From Blattamonas nauphoetae (taxonomy: Eukaryota; Preaxostyla; Oxymonadida): a stretch of 64,000 bases of DNA. The translations under genes and the position numbers were made by a program. Positions 38,265 to 49,275 of this stretch are shown here, piece after piece. Numbering within the stretch: the first letter of the stretch is position 1; each line of letters begins with the position of its first letter. Where the stretch lies: positions 62,001-126,000 of the forward strand of contig JARBJD010000220.1 of the NCBI GenBank assembly GCA_033064195.1, written 5' to 3'. The notes beneath the pieces were generated by a model. It ran no database searches and was not told the origin of the DNA. It saw only the letters and a list, made by a program, of their open reading frames with translations.

Positions 38265-40716
38265 ATGAAAAATTTGGATGGTCTAACCGTTGGGGCAACC
38301 GATAAAAATCCGATCGAACGATTCAACAAACTTCTCGCCTCATATTCAAACCCAACCGAGTTGTATCGTCAATTCTATCAAGAAGATCTCGTTAATCTTC
38401 TGGAGAGTGTGTTTTCATTGCATTCTGTCACATCTTTCCCCTCGTAAGGATTTTTGAACCACTTGAAAGTTGATGAACGACGAACTCTCCTTCGTCGTTT
38501 TGGTGCCGCCATGTCTCAACGTGACCTTAAAGTTCGCTCTTTCCATCCATTATTCTCCCCTTCATGCCTCCTTCTTCACCAGGACATCGATGTTGATTCG
38601 CTCAAGAAAGTCGGTCTGTTTCACTTTTGTTGATTGTTTTAGTGTCGTGTTATGAAGATGTGCTCACTCTCTTCCACGCTTCGGGACTTTCACATTCGAT
38701 TCTGAAACAGATCCAGCCGAATCAGACCAACAATCATCGACTGGATCGACTCTCCCAACTCTCTGAAATCTTCCCGCTGGTCTCGATTGAGCCTCTCTCA
38801 ACAGATCTTTCATCTCTTTTCCGCAATTTTCTCTGCAATCCTCTCCCATATCTCGAAAAGGACCACCCGAGTGGTCGATCCTCTTTCTCAGCGTTTCTGG
38901 ACATTCTGTGCAATGAAGTGATGGCATGTTCCATTCTTGGAATTGGTGATGCGGTGTACAAGACTATCGTCACCAATTTCAACACCTTATCCGAATCCAT
39001 CCGTCTTGAACAATCTGAACATCCCGACATAGACTACGATTTTCGAGACTTTCAAGTGATCACTGAAATCTCACAAAATGAGACTGTTTGGATTTTCATT
39101 GTCTGTAGACGTATTTTAGGATCCTGTGAAGAGAATCGCCGCCTTCATCAATCTTTTCCACCCGCTGGCTCTTTCGATAAAATTTGGTGACATCAACCAT
39201 CCCATGAATCTTCTGTCTCAATGCCTCCAACACACTGCCACATTTCTGAATGGTGTGCCATTTTGATCATCCTCACTCTTTCATCTCTTCCTCAGCCCAT
39301 CCCGACCTCATCGACTCGTTTCTCGAAACCGTCGATGTCTCCTCTTCTCCCTCCGACACTCCCTTCCGTCACGATCGACACCTGAACCTGATCTCCGCAC
39401 TCAGCCAGTCTTCCTCTCCTCTCTTCACCAAACTCAGCCAACCGTTCCTCGACCCAACATTCCCTCTCCACTCCCTCCTCTCCCCTCGCTCGTTCACCGA
39501 CCCTGCCAGCTCGTTCATCCGCATGGCCAGCACAAACCCTGCCTTCTTCTGCCGCCTCGTCGAGACGCACGCTCGACGCATTTTGGACATCGCCAATTCC
39601 ACAGCTTTGAGTTCAGTTCGAGTGGTGTCCGACTCACTGTCTGGATCGTACTGTCTGGACTTTGGTCGAGCGACACCGAATTGGATTGTGCTACTCAAGA
39701 CAATAACAGAAGCAAAGCTGGATCTGACACTGAACAGCATAGACTTCAACTCACTCCCGTCATCTCTTCTCACTCTCCTCGTTCTCTCTGCTGCGAGCAC
39801 GAACGACGAAATATCGAATACTGCTGTATCTATTTTCTCGAACCAGTTTGGCCTGTCCACACCACACACCGAAACCCTCCTCTCTGCTACTCAGACGACA
39901 TTCCCTGTGACAGATGTTTTCCCTCTTTCACATTATCAGGAGTCTGGAGCGTCAGACCACCTGCGCCGTGGTTCCCAGTCGATTTGTGCCGAAGCAGGTC
40001 GTTGTGTTGTGATGCAGTCTCGCTGTAACATTTCAGAACAATTCGAATCCCGTAACTTCGCACAGATGCTTGGGATTCCTTTCGCTGGTTGTCTTGTGAT
40101 CGGGCTTCACTCGACCACAACACTCCCTCACTCCTTCCCCTTCTTCTCTCCCGAGCTGTGCCGATTGTCACAACAGCCAAGTGTGTGGAACGACAGCAGC
40201 CTACCATCTCCACTCACTGCACTAACAACACTGGCCGACATCGAAATCAGCCTCACCTTGCGCCGTGTTTCAACTTGGCACCCGAAAATGAGTCAGTCAG
40301 ACGCGAGGAGAAGAAACACTATCTTTCTCCATCTCTTTCCATTTCTTGGACCAGAATCACAAACCCAGTTTCTTTCGTTACTCAACACCTCATTCAAATC
40401 AGAGCAACAGAACACGCACAGCTCTCTCGATCGAATGGTTGAATGTTTGGTGGAGATGGCGACAGTGAATTCCGTCAACACTCCCATCGCTCTCCTCACC
40501 GAAATGAGAAAAGTGGTCGAGCTCGTCTTTCGTGAAAATCAAACAACATCATTCTGTGGAAATAGAACCACACCTCAATCATCGCAATTCGAGAAGTCAA
40601 TCATCGAGAAGCTGAGAACAACACAGGGCGAAGAGAGATGGAGGCTTTTAACACAGCTGGCTGTGTTACAGAAACCACTGCTCCTCTCCTGTGAGATATG
40701 GTGTGATCAATCATAA
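38265..40716 (+). CDS. Five-exon helical-repeat protein of unknown function
   Basis: Exons deduced by frame: 38,265-38,406, 38,470-38,613, 38,643-39,055, 39,120-39,252 and 39,296-40,716. Introns are GT-AG, 63, 29, 64 and 43 bases. The exon lengths total 2,253 bases, exactly 751 codons, giving 750 residues and TAA (followed by two more in-frame TAA). An ATG at 38,178 would add 29 residues. Junction peptides read naturally: NLLE/IDERRTLLRRFG, SLKK/VVSCYEDV, FRDFQ/DPVKRIAAF and TATFLN/AHPDLIDSF. The protein is Leu-rich and helical with Ser/Pro segments, suggesting an ARM/HEAT-like scaffold. No catalytic motif or membrane segment is seen. The MITE lies immediately upstream. Confidence 0.72.
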
Positions 40717-40728
40717 TAATAAGTTATC

Positions 40729-41007
40729 AATGGGTAGGCCTGTAATAATGAACATTCAAATGAAATCTTTCTCGGTTGAGAACCGAGAAACAAATCAAGA
40801 GTAAAGAGAGAAGTGTAGGAACTTGTACGAGTTCTCTCTTTGAGCTCAAGAGGCTACCCCATTATATTCCCAAGTGCTACTTCCCAGTACGCACTTGGTT
40901 CTGGCCAGAGGCCGGGAGGAGCAAAAAAGGTAAAAGAAACTCCAATTCCCATTGGAGAAGAAAACCTGTGGGTGTGGCAGAGAGGTTGATGAGAGGAGTA
41001 GTATAGT
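40729..41007 (+). ncRNA. Strongly structured candidate RNA, possibly SRP (7SL)-like
   Basis: Clear stems crowd this interval. Perfect hairpins: 40,68-40,90 of the same kilobase (40,768-40,777 with 40,781-40,790, ten pairs); 40,803-40,811 with 40,833-40,841 (nine); 40,870-40,876 with 40,892-40,898 (seven); 40,940-40,946 with 40,951-40,957 (seven). A long-range helix can pair 40,821-40,861 with 40,968-41,007 in several blocks, enclosing the last two hairpins and the segment CAGAGGCC-GGGA-GG-AGCA (about 40,906-40,923). That segment resembles SRP RNA helix 8 with a GNRA loop, and TGTAAT at 40,741 resembles the SRP Alu-domain turn. Length near 280 fits. Against it: the order of Alu stems is unclear and no T-run terminator follows. 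It could instead be a 3'-UTR structure of the preceding gene. Confidence 0.35.
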
Positions 41008-41039
41008 AGACGATTTGGGAACCAGATTGAAATAGTCAT

Positions 41040-42019
41040 TGAAATCAGAAACGAAAAGTCAATTCCGATTGACCATTTCTAAATCTTGTATTAAAAGGAA
41101 TTTAGGCCATTTCAATGATGCCAATATTTGACCTAAATTCCAGAAATATGTCCAAAATTTCGACCTCATTTTAAGCGTCAATTTTGAAGCAAATTTTTGA
41201 TACTTTCCAAAAATGTTGTCACTTTTTTCGATGTTTTTTCACTTTTGAACTCGAACAAAGTGAATCCAACTTGAGAACCACTTCGAAAGAAATCGAAAAA
41301 AATTCTAAAATGTCGGGGACGGAGTAAGTCATCGATCAAAACAATCCTGATGAAAATCGGTTGAGAATTCGCGGAGTTACGTACCGAACTGTGATCAAAA
41401 AAGTGACCAAAAAGTCGATTTTCAGATTTCGCTACTAACCACTACTTTATGTCTCAAATTCACCTCAAACATCTTCTAAAATTACAAAATCGATTTCGAA
41501 AGGTGAGATTCGCGATAAAAAACACTTTTTGGAAAAAAAGTTTGATCCGACCCATTGAGGATTTTTACGAGTCGAAATTTTCGAGATACGGTATGGACCC
41601 TGTCTTCCATCATCTTTCGCTCAGGAATCGTCCTCTTATGACGCCTTTTTGTGTTAGATTGGATAAGAACGCCTTCTGGCGACTTTAGGTATGAACCTTT
41701 TCACGTCACGATCCTTCGGGCACTTTTTTGCCAATTTTCGTTTTTAACGTTAGATCTTCTAAATTCTTCGCATTCGCGTCCTAGCGACGCTTTTTTGAGA
41801 TTTCCTGTTTTCCCACTTCATTAGTCCTCTTTTTTTGCACACACCTTTGATTCACCACATGTTCACCTCACTTTCAGTCACCGTCATTTTTGTATGTGTT
41901 TTCACATATCATCCTCCCTTTCTCACCTTCCGAGGAGGGAGTGGCTGAATTTTTTAACACTTTTGTTCGGTACTTTTTCTATAAAGTTGATTTTACGTCT
42001 TTTTCCCCATATCTTGTCC
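41040..42019. other. AT-rich intergenic DNA, no gene seen
   Basis: Long A/T runs and short frames. Phrases such as TTTTCGAGATACGG recall dispersed satellite-like repeats, but no second copy lies in this window. It ends at the target duplication of the second hAT-like element. Confidence 0.45.
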
Positions 42020-42027
42020 GTATGTTT

Positions 42028-43991
42028 TATACTGGACTGACCGAGGTGACCGGTCACTTTTTCCGAAAAAAGACTGACGGTCAGTGACCGAGAGTTTCAG
42101 AAATATGGGTCAGATCAAAACAGTTTCAGGAATGAACGATGATGTGAGAGACGAAAAAAGTTGGTTTAATCCTATGTGGAAGTTCGTTTCAATTTATTAT
42201 TCCATCGAAACTTGAAAAGAATGTGTATTGATTCAATCTGAGGCTTCAACCCTCGACATTACAAGAAATGGGTATGATCGTCCAACATCTTGATTAGCCT
42301 TTTGAAAGAATCAACTCTTTTGTCCACTCACAACGAACATAAATAAATGTATATCTATGAAAGTGTGGAAAATAGAAGTAAACTGTTATGTTGTGAGGGG
42401 TGTTGGGGAGAAGTGGAGAGCGGACTGTATTCTCTTCCTGTCCTTCTTCTCGTCTTCATTCCCTCATTCTGCTCCCTTCCTTGTTCTGTTTATCATCCTC
42501 TTTATTCTCTTCTTTCGTCATCTTCCGCTTTCATTCGAGTCAGTTGTTTCGCTCACTTCCTTTCGGATCCTCTCCTCATCTTCCCTCTGAAGGCGATCAT
42601 GTTCTTCTTGTTGTATTCGCTCATCATCCTGTTTCTGGCAATGTTCATTCATTTCGCACTGTTCACACTGTGTTGACAGCTTGGAAGGTCACGTTGCACC
42701 AGTGACACCTGTTCGCATTCTTCGCCCTCTGCATCCTCCTTCCATCACCGCAGAAACACATTCACCGCGTCATTACTCGTCGTGATTGCACGGCATCCTC
42801 TTTCTTCTCCTCCTTCCTCTTTCAGCCATTCTGGACACCCATCCGACCCGTACAGATCGAAGGTCACCGGAGTGGAGGGGCTGAACAGGTGCTTCGACAT
42901 ATCGCGGGAATAGACTTCGTGTGGGGCGATCAGAACTTCAGTGCATTCGAAGAGATGGATGTTTGGCTGGACCATCGAGAGGTTGGCCCATGTGGTCATG
43001 TGTTGGATGAATACGTAAATAATCATGTTCAAGAAACCAGAAAAAGTATACAACTTTTGTTTGTACAGTTCCAAATCTCGTTTCTTTTGGTATTTCCCTC
43101 GTTGCTCGGTGTTTTGGATGGAGAGATCCTGCAATGACCATCTTGCAGGTCTTTCTCTCGTGAGAATAGAGGGTCGATCGGCTGCGATGCTGTGTACTTC
43201 ACTCTCGTCGGAATATCCGTTTTGGGGGCCGTGATCTCCTCCATATCCCAGATGTTGGAGATGAAGCTGTTGTCGACCTTGTTTCCGCCTGAAATCATAA
43301 AATGAACCATCAACGTCCTCACATCAATCGATGCGACATTTTGAACCGCTGCTTGTGGTACAGGGTGGAAATAGGTGCTCATGTTATACTTGTTGAGATT
43401 GCAAGGCGCAGCTGGGATTGACAGAAGAAACACTGTGAAAGACATTTCGTGAAGGGCAGAGGGGATGAATTGAGTGCATGTTGAGTGTCAATAGCGCGTT
43501 TTGGGAGGTGACGATTCAGTCGTCACAACCGACCAAGAACGTTGGGAGAAGGAGGATGCCCACAGCTTTTTCTCTGCAAGTTCTGATATCCGACCTCCAA
43601 AGACCGTCACGGAGTGAGACACGGGCGAATAAACAACCATGTTCAAGCTGCTTGGTGATGTGGTGTCAGCACTCGTTCGTTGTTCTCTTTACTCCATTAT
43701 CTCCAAATCAAGCGTGAACGGTGAGAAATATTCTGAGATTGGTGAAACAAGCCATGAGTAGAAGTAATGTGCAGTGTCAGCGGTGTCGGATCGTAGTGAA
43801 TTGTGATAACAGGATGATCAAAATGCGTTGTTTCGTGTCTTTGGTTTCACAGTCTCAATCCTCGTTTTGGTGAAGATAAAGATCAGTTAGTTTGGTTTTG
43901 GAAGAAAGAGTCTGCTTCAGTAGTGATCCGACCCTTAGAAGAAAAGTCAACTGACACTGACCGAGCCTTTGGGCTCGGTCAGTCCAGTATA
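42028..43991. mobile_element. Second hAT-like element with captured sequence
   Basis: Perfect 18-bp inverted ends, TATACTGGACTGACCGAG and its complement, flanked by the 8-bp direct repeat GTATGTTT (42,020-42,027 and 43,992-43,999). The CTGACCG core of the ends and subterminal motifs (GGGTCAGATC at the left near 42,106, GATCCGACCC near the right end) link it to the element at 12,771-15,673. It is 1,964 bp with no transposase frame, hence non-autonomous. It contains coding-like sequence on the reverse strand and pyrimidine-rich, intron-like DNA on the left. Confidence 0.8.
42745..43445 (-). pseudogene. Captured gene fragment inside the second hAT-like element
   Basis: Two reverse-strand frames in series look coding: 43,029-43,445 (MSFTVFLLSIPAAPCNLNKY..., ISNIWDMEEITAPKTDIP) and 42,745-43,134 (YTFSGFLNMIIYVFIQHMT, VQPNIHLFECTEVLIAPHE). 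The second contains a membrane-type helix. The frames change near 43,120 without a believable intron, so the copy is broken or only part of a gene. I do not recognise the protein. The captured piece differs from that in the first hAT-like element. Confidence 0.45.
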
Positions 43992-44179
43992 GTATGTTTG
44001 TTTTAACAAAAACTCATTTCAGCACATTGTATCACTCATCTTCTTTGTTCCATTTCACCACTTATCCGTTCATAAGACACTCTCATTTACCTCATTTCAC
44101 AACCCTTTTTTCCGTCGTTCACACCTCACGCGCACATCATTATGTCTTCATTGTTTTTGACTTTTTTGCTTAATTTGAC

Positions 44180-45960
44180 AAAAAGAGATTGAAACAAGGT
44201 ACAATGAAGTGAGCAAGTACAATAGTGAATGGTGAAGTGGATGAAGTGAGAATTGAGGTACACTAATGTGTTTTATGAACGCGTTCATCGAAAATTCGCA
44301 TAAAAAGAGCAAACAAAAGTGAATGAAGTGAGAATCAAGCGATAAAGTGAAGTGAGGGACGAAAGAAACGAGGAGAGTAAAAAACGACGAGATCAAGGTT
44401 ACAAAATGATTTTTATGCGCGAACGAAACCAATGTAGTCTAATCCATGTGAACTGAGTTTAGAAAAACATACTTGTGAATCTTAAAACATAATTGGAGAA
44501 TTGATATTGAGCGGGCACTGTGGATTGTTTCTATTGTGTTCATAATTGAATTTTAGAATTAGATAAATAAAAAACAAGAGAATACCAGTTTGGTTCCAGT
44601 TGTGAGACATCCTTTGCGACCATAAACAGCAACGCTTCACTCGATTGGATGGTCACTCTTCAGTCCACTTTATCTGGTACACAAATTGATTTTAAGAAAG
44701 AATGAATGTGGAAACAGAGGATACCAGTTTCAATCCTTCAGTGACACATTCTTTCGAAGTCTAAAACACCATACTGTACCTCAGAGGTGAGGATCATTGA
44801 CATCGAGTTAACTATGGGTTTTAAAAAGTGAACGAATAATAAAACGTGATCATACCGGTTTCACTTCGGTAATGCCACATTCTGTGAACGATAAACCGCG
44901 ATCGTGTACCCAATTCGAAGGTGACTGTTTTGATCGTTTCGATCTGGTACACTACTTGTTTTTAGGAAAGAATGAGCAAAGAAAGTGAACAAACCGGTTA
45001 ATCTCCAGTCGGATCCACATTAATTAGAGTCTAAAACACTGAACCGTACCTGAATGAAGAAGACTGAAAAAGAGCAAAATTGAGTCCGAGAATGAGTTTT
45101 ATCAAAAGAGAAGAGTAAAAATGAGAAAGTCAAAAGAGGGAGAACATGAATTCAAGGTCAATAGAAAGTAAAACAAAGCGGCGTACCTTCTGAATCAAAA
45201 TCGACGATCGATCGAGAAATTTCGAGCACCAAAAAGTTGATCAAAAATTTTAGAACTCATGTCAAACTTTAATTTTGGAAAAAAGTGAGAGACAATGAAG
45301 AGATAATGAGAACGAAGTGACAATGAAAATTCTAGAGTGAAGTGGAGAGAGAAAAGAGAAGACAAAAGTGATGTGAAAATGACGGTACAAGAATGAGTCT
45401 TAGGAAAAGATTAAACAAAAGAGAACAACCTTGAAAAATTGGTCGGTGAAAGTCACTTTCGAAAAGTAAGACGCGATAGTTCATCGACGTCGAGAGGATC
45501 AGTTGGTGAGAGGTCAGAAAAGAAATTTAAAAGAGATGAAAGTAAAGAAGAGCAAACAAGTTATTTTTCAGTCGTGAAACAACATTCGAAACGATAAGAC
45601 GCGACGGTCGACCAGATCTGAAGGTCACTTTTCGGTTTGATCGGCGTTGGTTCAAAAAAGAGTTTTAGGAAAGAATGAATCAAAGAAGAGAACAAACCTG
45701 TAAAGAATAAGTCGGAAAAGAAAATGCTGATGATAAAACAATGTGAGGTACCTGAACGAGAGGAGAAGAAAAAAGTCAATGATCAAAGACGAGAATGAGT
45801 TGGCAAAAAAGAAAAGAGAACAAATGTGAAAATAGAAAGAGAAACACACCAAAATGAAACGGTAATGAGCAGTCAGGAATGAGAAGGGATGATCGAGTCC
45901 CATTGAAGTACTTTCTCTGATCAAACAAGACTGATCGAACCCATCGATGTGAGGATCGAA
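44180..45960. repeat. Degenerate repeats left of the Polinton-like genes
   Basis: Purine-rich DNA with recurring GAAGTGAGAA words, and an imperfect tandem repeat of about 131-140 bases from 44,560 to about 45,130. Repeats are marked by ACCAGTTT or ACCGGTT at 44,583, 44,723, 44,854 and 44,993; diverged relatives continue to about 45,720. No gene is present. Its position next to the virus-like genes suggests a subterminal region of that element, though no inverted partner was found on the right. Confidence 0.5.
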
Positions 45961-45999
45961 GTCTCGGAAGATCACAAATGAGAAAACAACGAATGAAAA

Positions 46000-46029
46000 T
46001 TTATTTTTGAATTTTTTAATTTGTATTAA
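46000..46029 (+). promoter_or_regulatory. T-rich upstream motif of the virus-like genes
   Basis: TTTATTTTTGAATTTTTTAA stands just before the ATG at 46,030. The core TTTTTATTTT, in sense orientation, also stands 5-25 bases before reverse-strand start codons at 47,495, 49,223, 51,133, 51,458, 51,798, 52,424, 53,393 and 54,617. Such a repeated start-proximal motif is probably the element's own promoter, as in other viruses with dedicated transcription signals. Confidence 0.65.
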
Positions 46030-47045
46030 ATGAATCCAACTGAAATGTACAACGAAAGACGTCGAGTATGTTCAGAACAAGCATTAATTGAATCAATGAG
46101 AGAAGAGAACTGTTCACTAGTCTCTGAGTATGTCAGAAATAATGTGCCGGTGACGTATGTTCATGAGGGAATCAAGAATTTTAATTTCAATGAAAGAGCA
46201 AACAGAAATGAATCGACAAAAATACAATTCACAGATGATTGAGAAAATGATTGATCATAATCTCTCAACAACCAACGAGAATTCGGCAGTGATTGACTCA
46301 CTTCAGAAGACAACAGAAGCACACAAGTCAGCGATATCTTCAATCCAAAAGTAGTCAGCACAAATGGATCAATCACGACACCAACAATTGGAGGATTGAT
46401 CAATGTGAATGGAGCGAAGTGGAACATATCAGAGGATCACTTCCGAAGTATCCTGGAACATATCCGGCTTCAACATTTAAGTCTGGCATATCAATCTCAC
46501 AATCGATTGCAGAAACTTCAGGAATTCAGTTCAATGGTGATGGAATTATTATGTGGTCACCGTGTGACTCACCAGCTTTGTACTACTACGATGAGGACAC
46601 AGGTTCAGGAGTGTTTTCAATATCCACAACAGGAAGTTTTTCTCAGTTGTCAGACAGAAGAGTCAAAAGGAATATTGAACCTTATCCCGATGTTCTTGAG
46701 CAACTGAATAAAGTGGAAATCGTGCAGTACCAATTCAACACATTCGACTCGAAGATCAACAAAGTCACAAGACAAATAGAGAACGAGACAGATGAAGAAC
46801 ATTTGAAGAACTGCAAAGAGAAATGTGAATGCTTGAAGAAGGAAAGTGAGAAGAAACACATTGGAGTGATTGCACAACAGATCCAAGAAATCTTTCCTGA
46901 AGTTGTGAATGATTCCAATCAGATTGTCTTCAAGTTGATTACGCAGAACTCTCATGCTTTTGTGTGAAAGCCATTCAGGAATTATCCTCTATCGTCGGAC
47001 AACAACAGTCAATCATCAATGAACTGATCCAAAATATAATACACT
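46030..47045 (+). pseudogene. Fibre-type protein with S74 intramolecular chaperone domain (Polinton-like, broken)
   Basis: The C-terminal part contains SDRRVKRNIEPYPDVLEQL and KKHIGVIAQQIQEIFPEVV, the conserved ends of the peptidase S74 / endosialidase-chaperone domain. In phage tail fibres and some eukaryotic proteins this domain trimerises the fibre and then cleaves itself off. Upstream are helical and glycine-containing stretches consistent with a trimeric shaft. It is the leftmost recognisable gene and runs opposite to the capsid genes. It is broken. Confidence 0.7.
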
Positions 47046-47069
47046 GACTAATACCATGACGTAGTCATA

Positions 47070-47495
47070 CTAGAAATGCGAAGCATTAATACTCAACATG
47101 AGATCAACCAGAAATTCATAGGACTCTCTGATTATTTTTCCATTGATTGTCTCGGTTGTTTCCATCTCGATTGATTCACCAGAACTGTCTTTGAACCAGA
47201 TCTTCACAATTGATTGTCGAGTACTTAATTCCCACTTCTTTCGCTTCGCAATCTGTTCGTTACAGAAAGCAACAAATGAATCATTGAATGCATCAGTCTG
47301 AATCCAATCACCATGGATTGTGATGTGCTGAGGAATATCCTTTGAAATGACTGTTGTTGAACCATTTATTTCTTCCCTCACATGGATGAGTTTGCAGTCG
47401 AGGAAATGAACATATTTTTGGTTTCGAGAATTGGTAAAATCAGGAGAGAGTTGAGCAGTGTGAGAATTCTGGATTGAGAAGTATCGCTTCACCAT
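47070..47495 (-). CDS. Virus-like small protein, unknown
   Basis: The reverse-strand ATG at 47,495 lies 12 bases after the T-rich motif and gives 141 residues (MVKRYFSIQNSHTAQ...). It is beta-rich with WIQTDAFNDSFVAFC and no recognised domain. It lies between the fibre gene and the first capsid-like gene, so a minor virion protein such as a penton or fibre-linked protein is possible. It appears open throughout. Confidence 0.5.
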   Translation of the reverse strand: MVKRYFSIQNSHTAQLSPDFTNSRNQKYVHFLDCKLIHVREEINGSTTVISKDIPQHITIHGDWIQTDAFNDSFVAFCNEQIAKRKKWELSTRQSIVKIWFKDSSGESIEMETTETINGKIIRESYEFLVDLMLSINASHF

Positions 47496-47535
47496 TTGGG
47501 TTTTCTACAAAAATAAAATATCATATTTATTCAAT

Positions 47536-49223
47536 TTAATACCCTCTCTTCACTTCTTCATATGCTTCATGAAGTCGGCGATCAATGACATATCGCACTC
47601 GTGGTTGTCCATTCTCAATCCAGAACAACCAATATGTTGCTTGATGTAGTGCTAGAATTGGAGGAGGAGGTCCATCTTTGGCTGATGTGACATATGGATC
47701 AAGTTCTCCCTGATTGATTGGTGTTCCTCTGTAGACAATATTCACTGATTCAGCTGTCGAAATACCTTCTTCACCACCAGCAATTTCACTTCGATCTGTT
47801 GGAACCATGAATGTGAAACATGTTGCATCTGTTACTGGTTTTGTTCTCTTATATTCCTTTGCTTTATAGTCAAACATTCGAGTTGAACAAATTGAATTCT
47901 CAAACTCTTCTGTTGCGGAACAACCAATGAAGTCACCATTCACCATCATCATTTGATAGAACTCTGGTGATATTGTTGACATCGGAAATTAGGAAAGTTG
48001 GATCCAAGCATTTCGAATTGACCAACATAGTGAGGATTTCTGAAGACTGTACATTCGTTTGGTCGTTCTGGGAATAAGCACATAAGATTCATGAGATTGT
48101 TGAGTTTGATACTGATGTTTGATCTCACTCCCATGGCATTCGCTTTTTGTTTGGAATGATTGTGTGTCAATTCTTTCTGCTTTCATGACATACAGAGTCT
48201 TCGAATATGTGTTGAAGAGTGATTGTTTTGTTGCATCAGTGATTTGATATCCATAGCAAATTGTTGAGACTTTGTCCACCGAAGAGGATTGAACAGTGCA
48301 AGTGAAACTTATAGCTCCAACCTCAGCGACTGTACTGGCAGGTGGAGCATAGCTCCTTTTACTGCTAGCTTTCAGTACTGGATTTCCTATCTGTGTAAAT
48401 TCCTGTGTTACTGGAGAAAAGTCCCCATCAGACATCAAGAGCATGTTGGTTTGATCCGACATACTTGTCAAGTCTTTATCTGGAAACAATTCACGGCAAC
48501 CTTGTGAAGATTTTCGAATGACAGTTGAATGTTGAATTGGACAATACACAAGTGAATCAGTTGTCAAGTGAAATCTCAAACGTAAATTACCAAAGATTGA
48601 ATTGGGATACTGATCGAAAGTACTCAATGGAAGGAGATTCACAAATGGAATAACCAAAGGAATTGTCTTAGTGAGCTTATTTGTGGATTTATTAACGGGA
48701 ACATGGTAGAATCACACACACTCTGATCCATTCTCTGAACATTTTCCCAAAGACTGTAGCAGTGCTTCATATTGTTTTTCTCTTCGTACGACTTGAATGT
48801 GTGATACAGAAATGATTCGTGAACATGATTGTTCTGAAGTGAATTGTCAATAATGTTTCCATGACTGTCAACGAGTCTCATATCTCGAATTGCATCTGAG
48901 GATGATTTGTATCCGACGAATATTCCGGATAGTCCGACGTACTCTCCTGTTTCACTACTCGTATATGAATATGGAACAGTAATCGTGAGATCAATTCGCA
49001 AATGACTCTTCATAAATTCAGTAACATCATGACCGTCATAGCACAATGGAACTTCAATCTCATCTCCAATTCTGCTTGGCATGGGAGGATTTGTTGGATG
49101 AACTTCTTGGATGGAGTAGATGTGAGGTTCTGAATCCCACTGTTTTGGCATATATGATTGCACTTCAATTTGTTCGATTAATGTCGATGTTGGTTTGGAT
49201 TGATTTGATCTGATACTTCTCAT
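47536..49223 (-). pseudogene. Polinton-like major capsid-type protein A (broken)
   Basis: The region starts at an ATG (49,223) preceded by the T-rich motif and ends at about 47,536. Its blocks match the neighbouring capsid-type gene: IGDEIEVPLCYDG, LRIDLTITVPYSY, FGNLRLRFHLTTDSLVYCP, PPPPILALHQATYW and NGQPRVRYVIDRRL. Order, length (about 560 residues) and beta-rich composition fit a double jelly-roll major capsid protein. It is broken. Confidence 0.65.
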
Positions 49224-49275
49224 TTATAGAAAAATAAAAAATACAATATCATTATTTTCTTTTACTGTTTTGTCT

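Noticed and set aside
41345-41385. Hammerhead ribozyme core (CTGATGA)
   Set aside because: No GAAA partner and no flanking stems at the right spacing.
42347-42700. Plus-strand hydrophobic frames in the second hAT-like element
   Set aside because: Three overlapping phases of a pyrimidine-rich tract, each rich in Ser/Phe/Leu; compositional artefact.
44148-45975. Reverse-strand Phe/Leu/Ser-rich frames left of the virus-like genes
   Set aside because: They reflect the purine-rich plus strand with repeats; there is no start motif, family or conservation.
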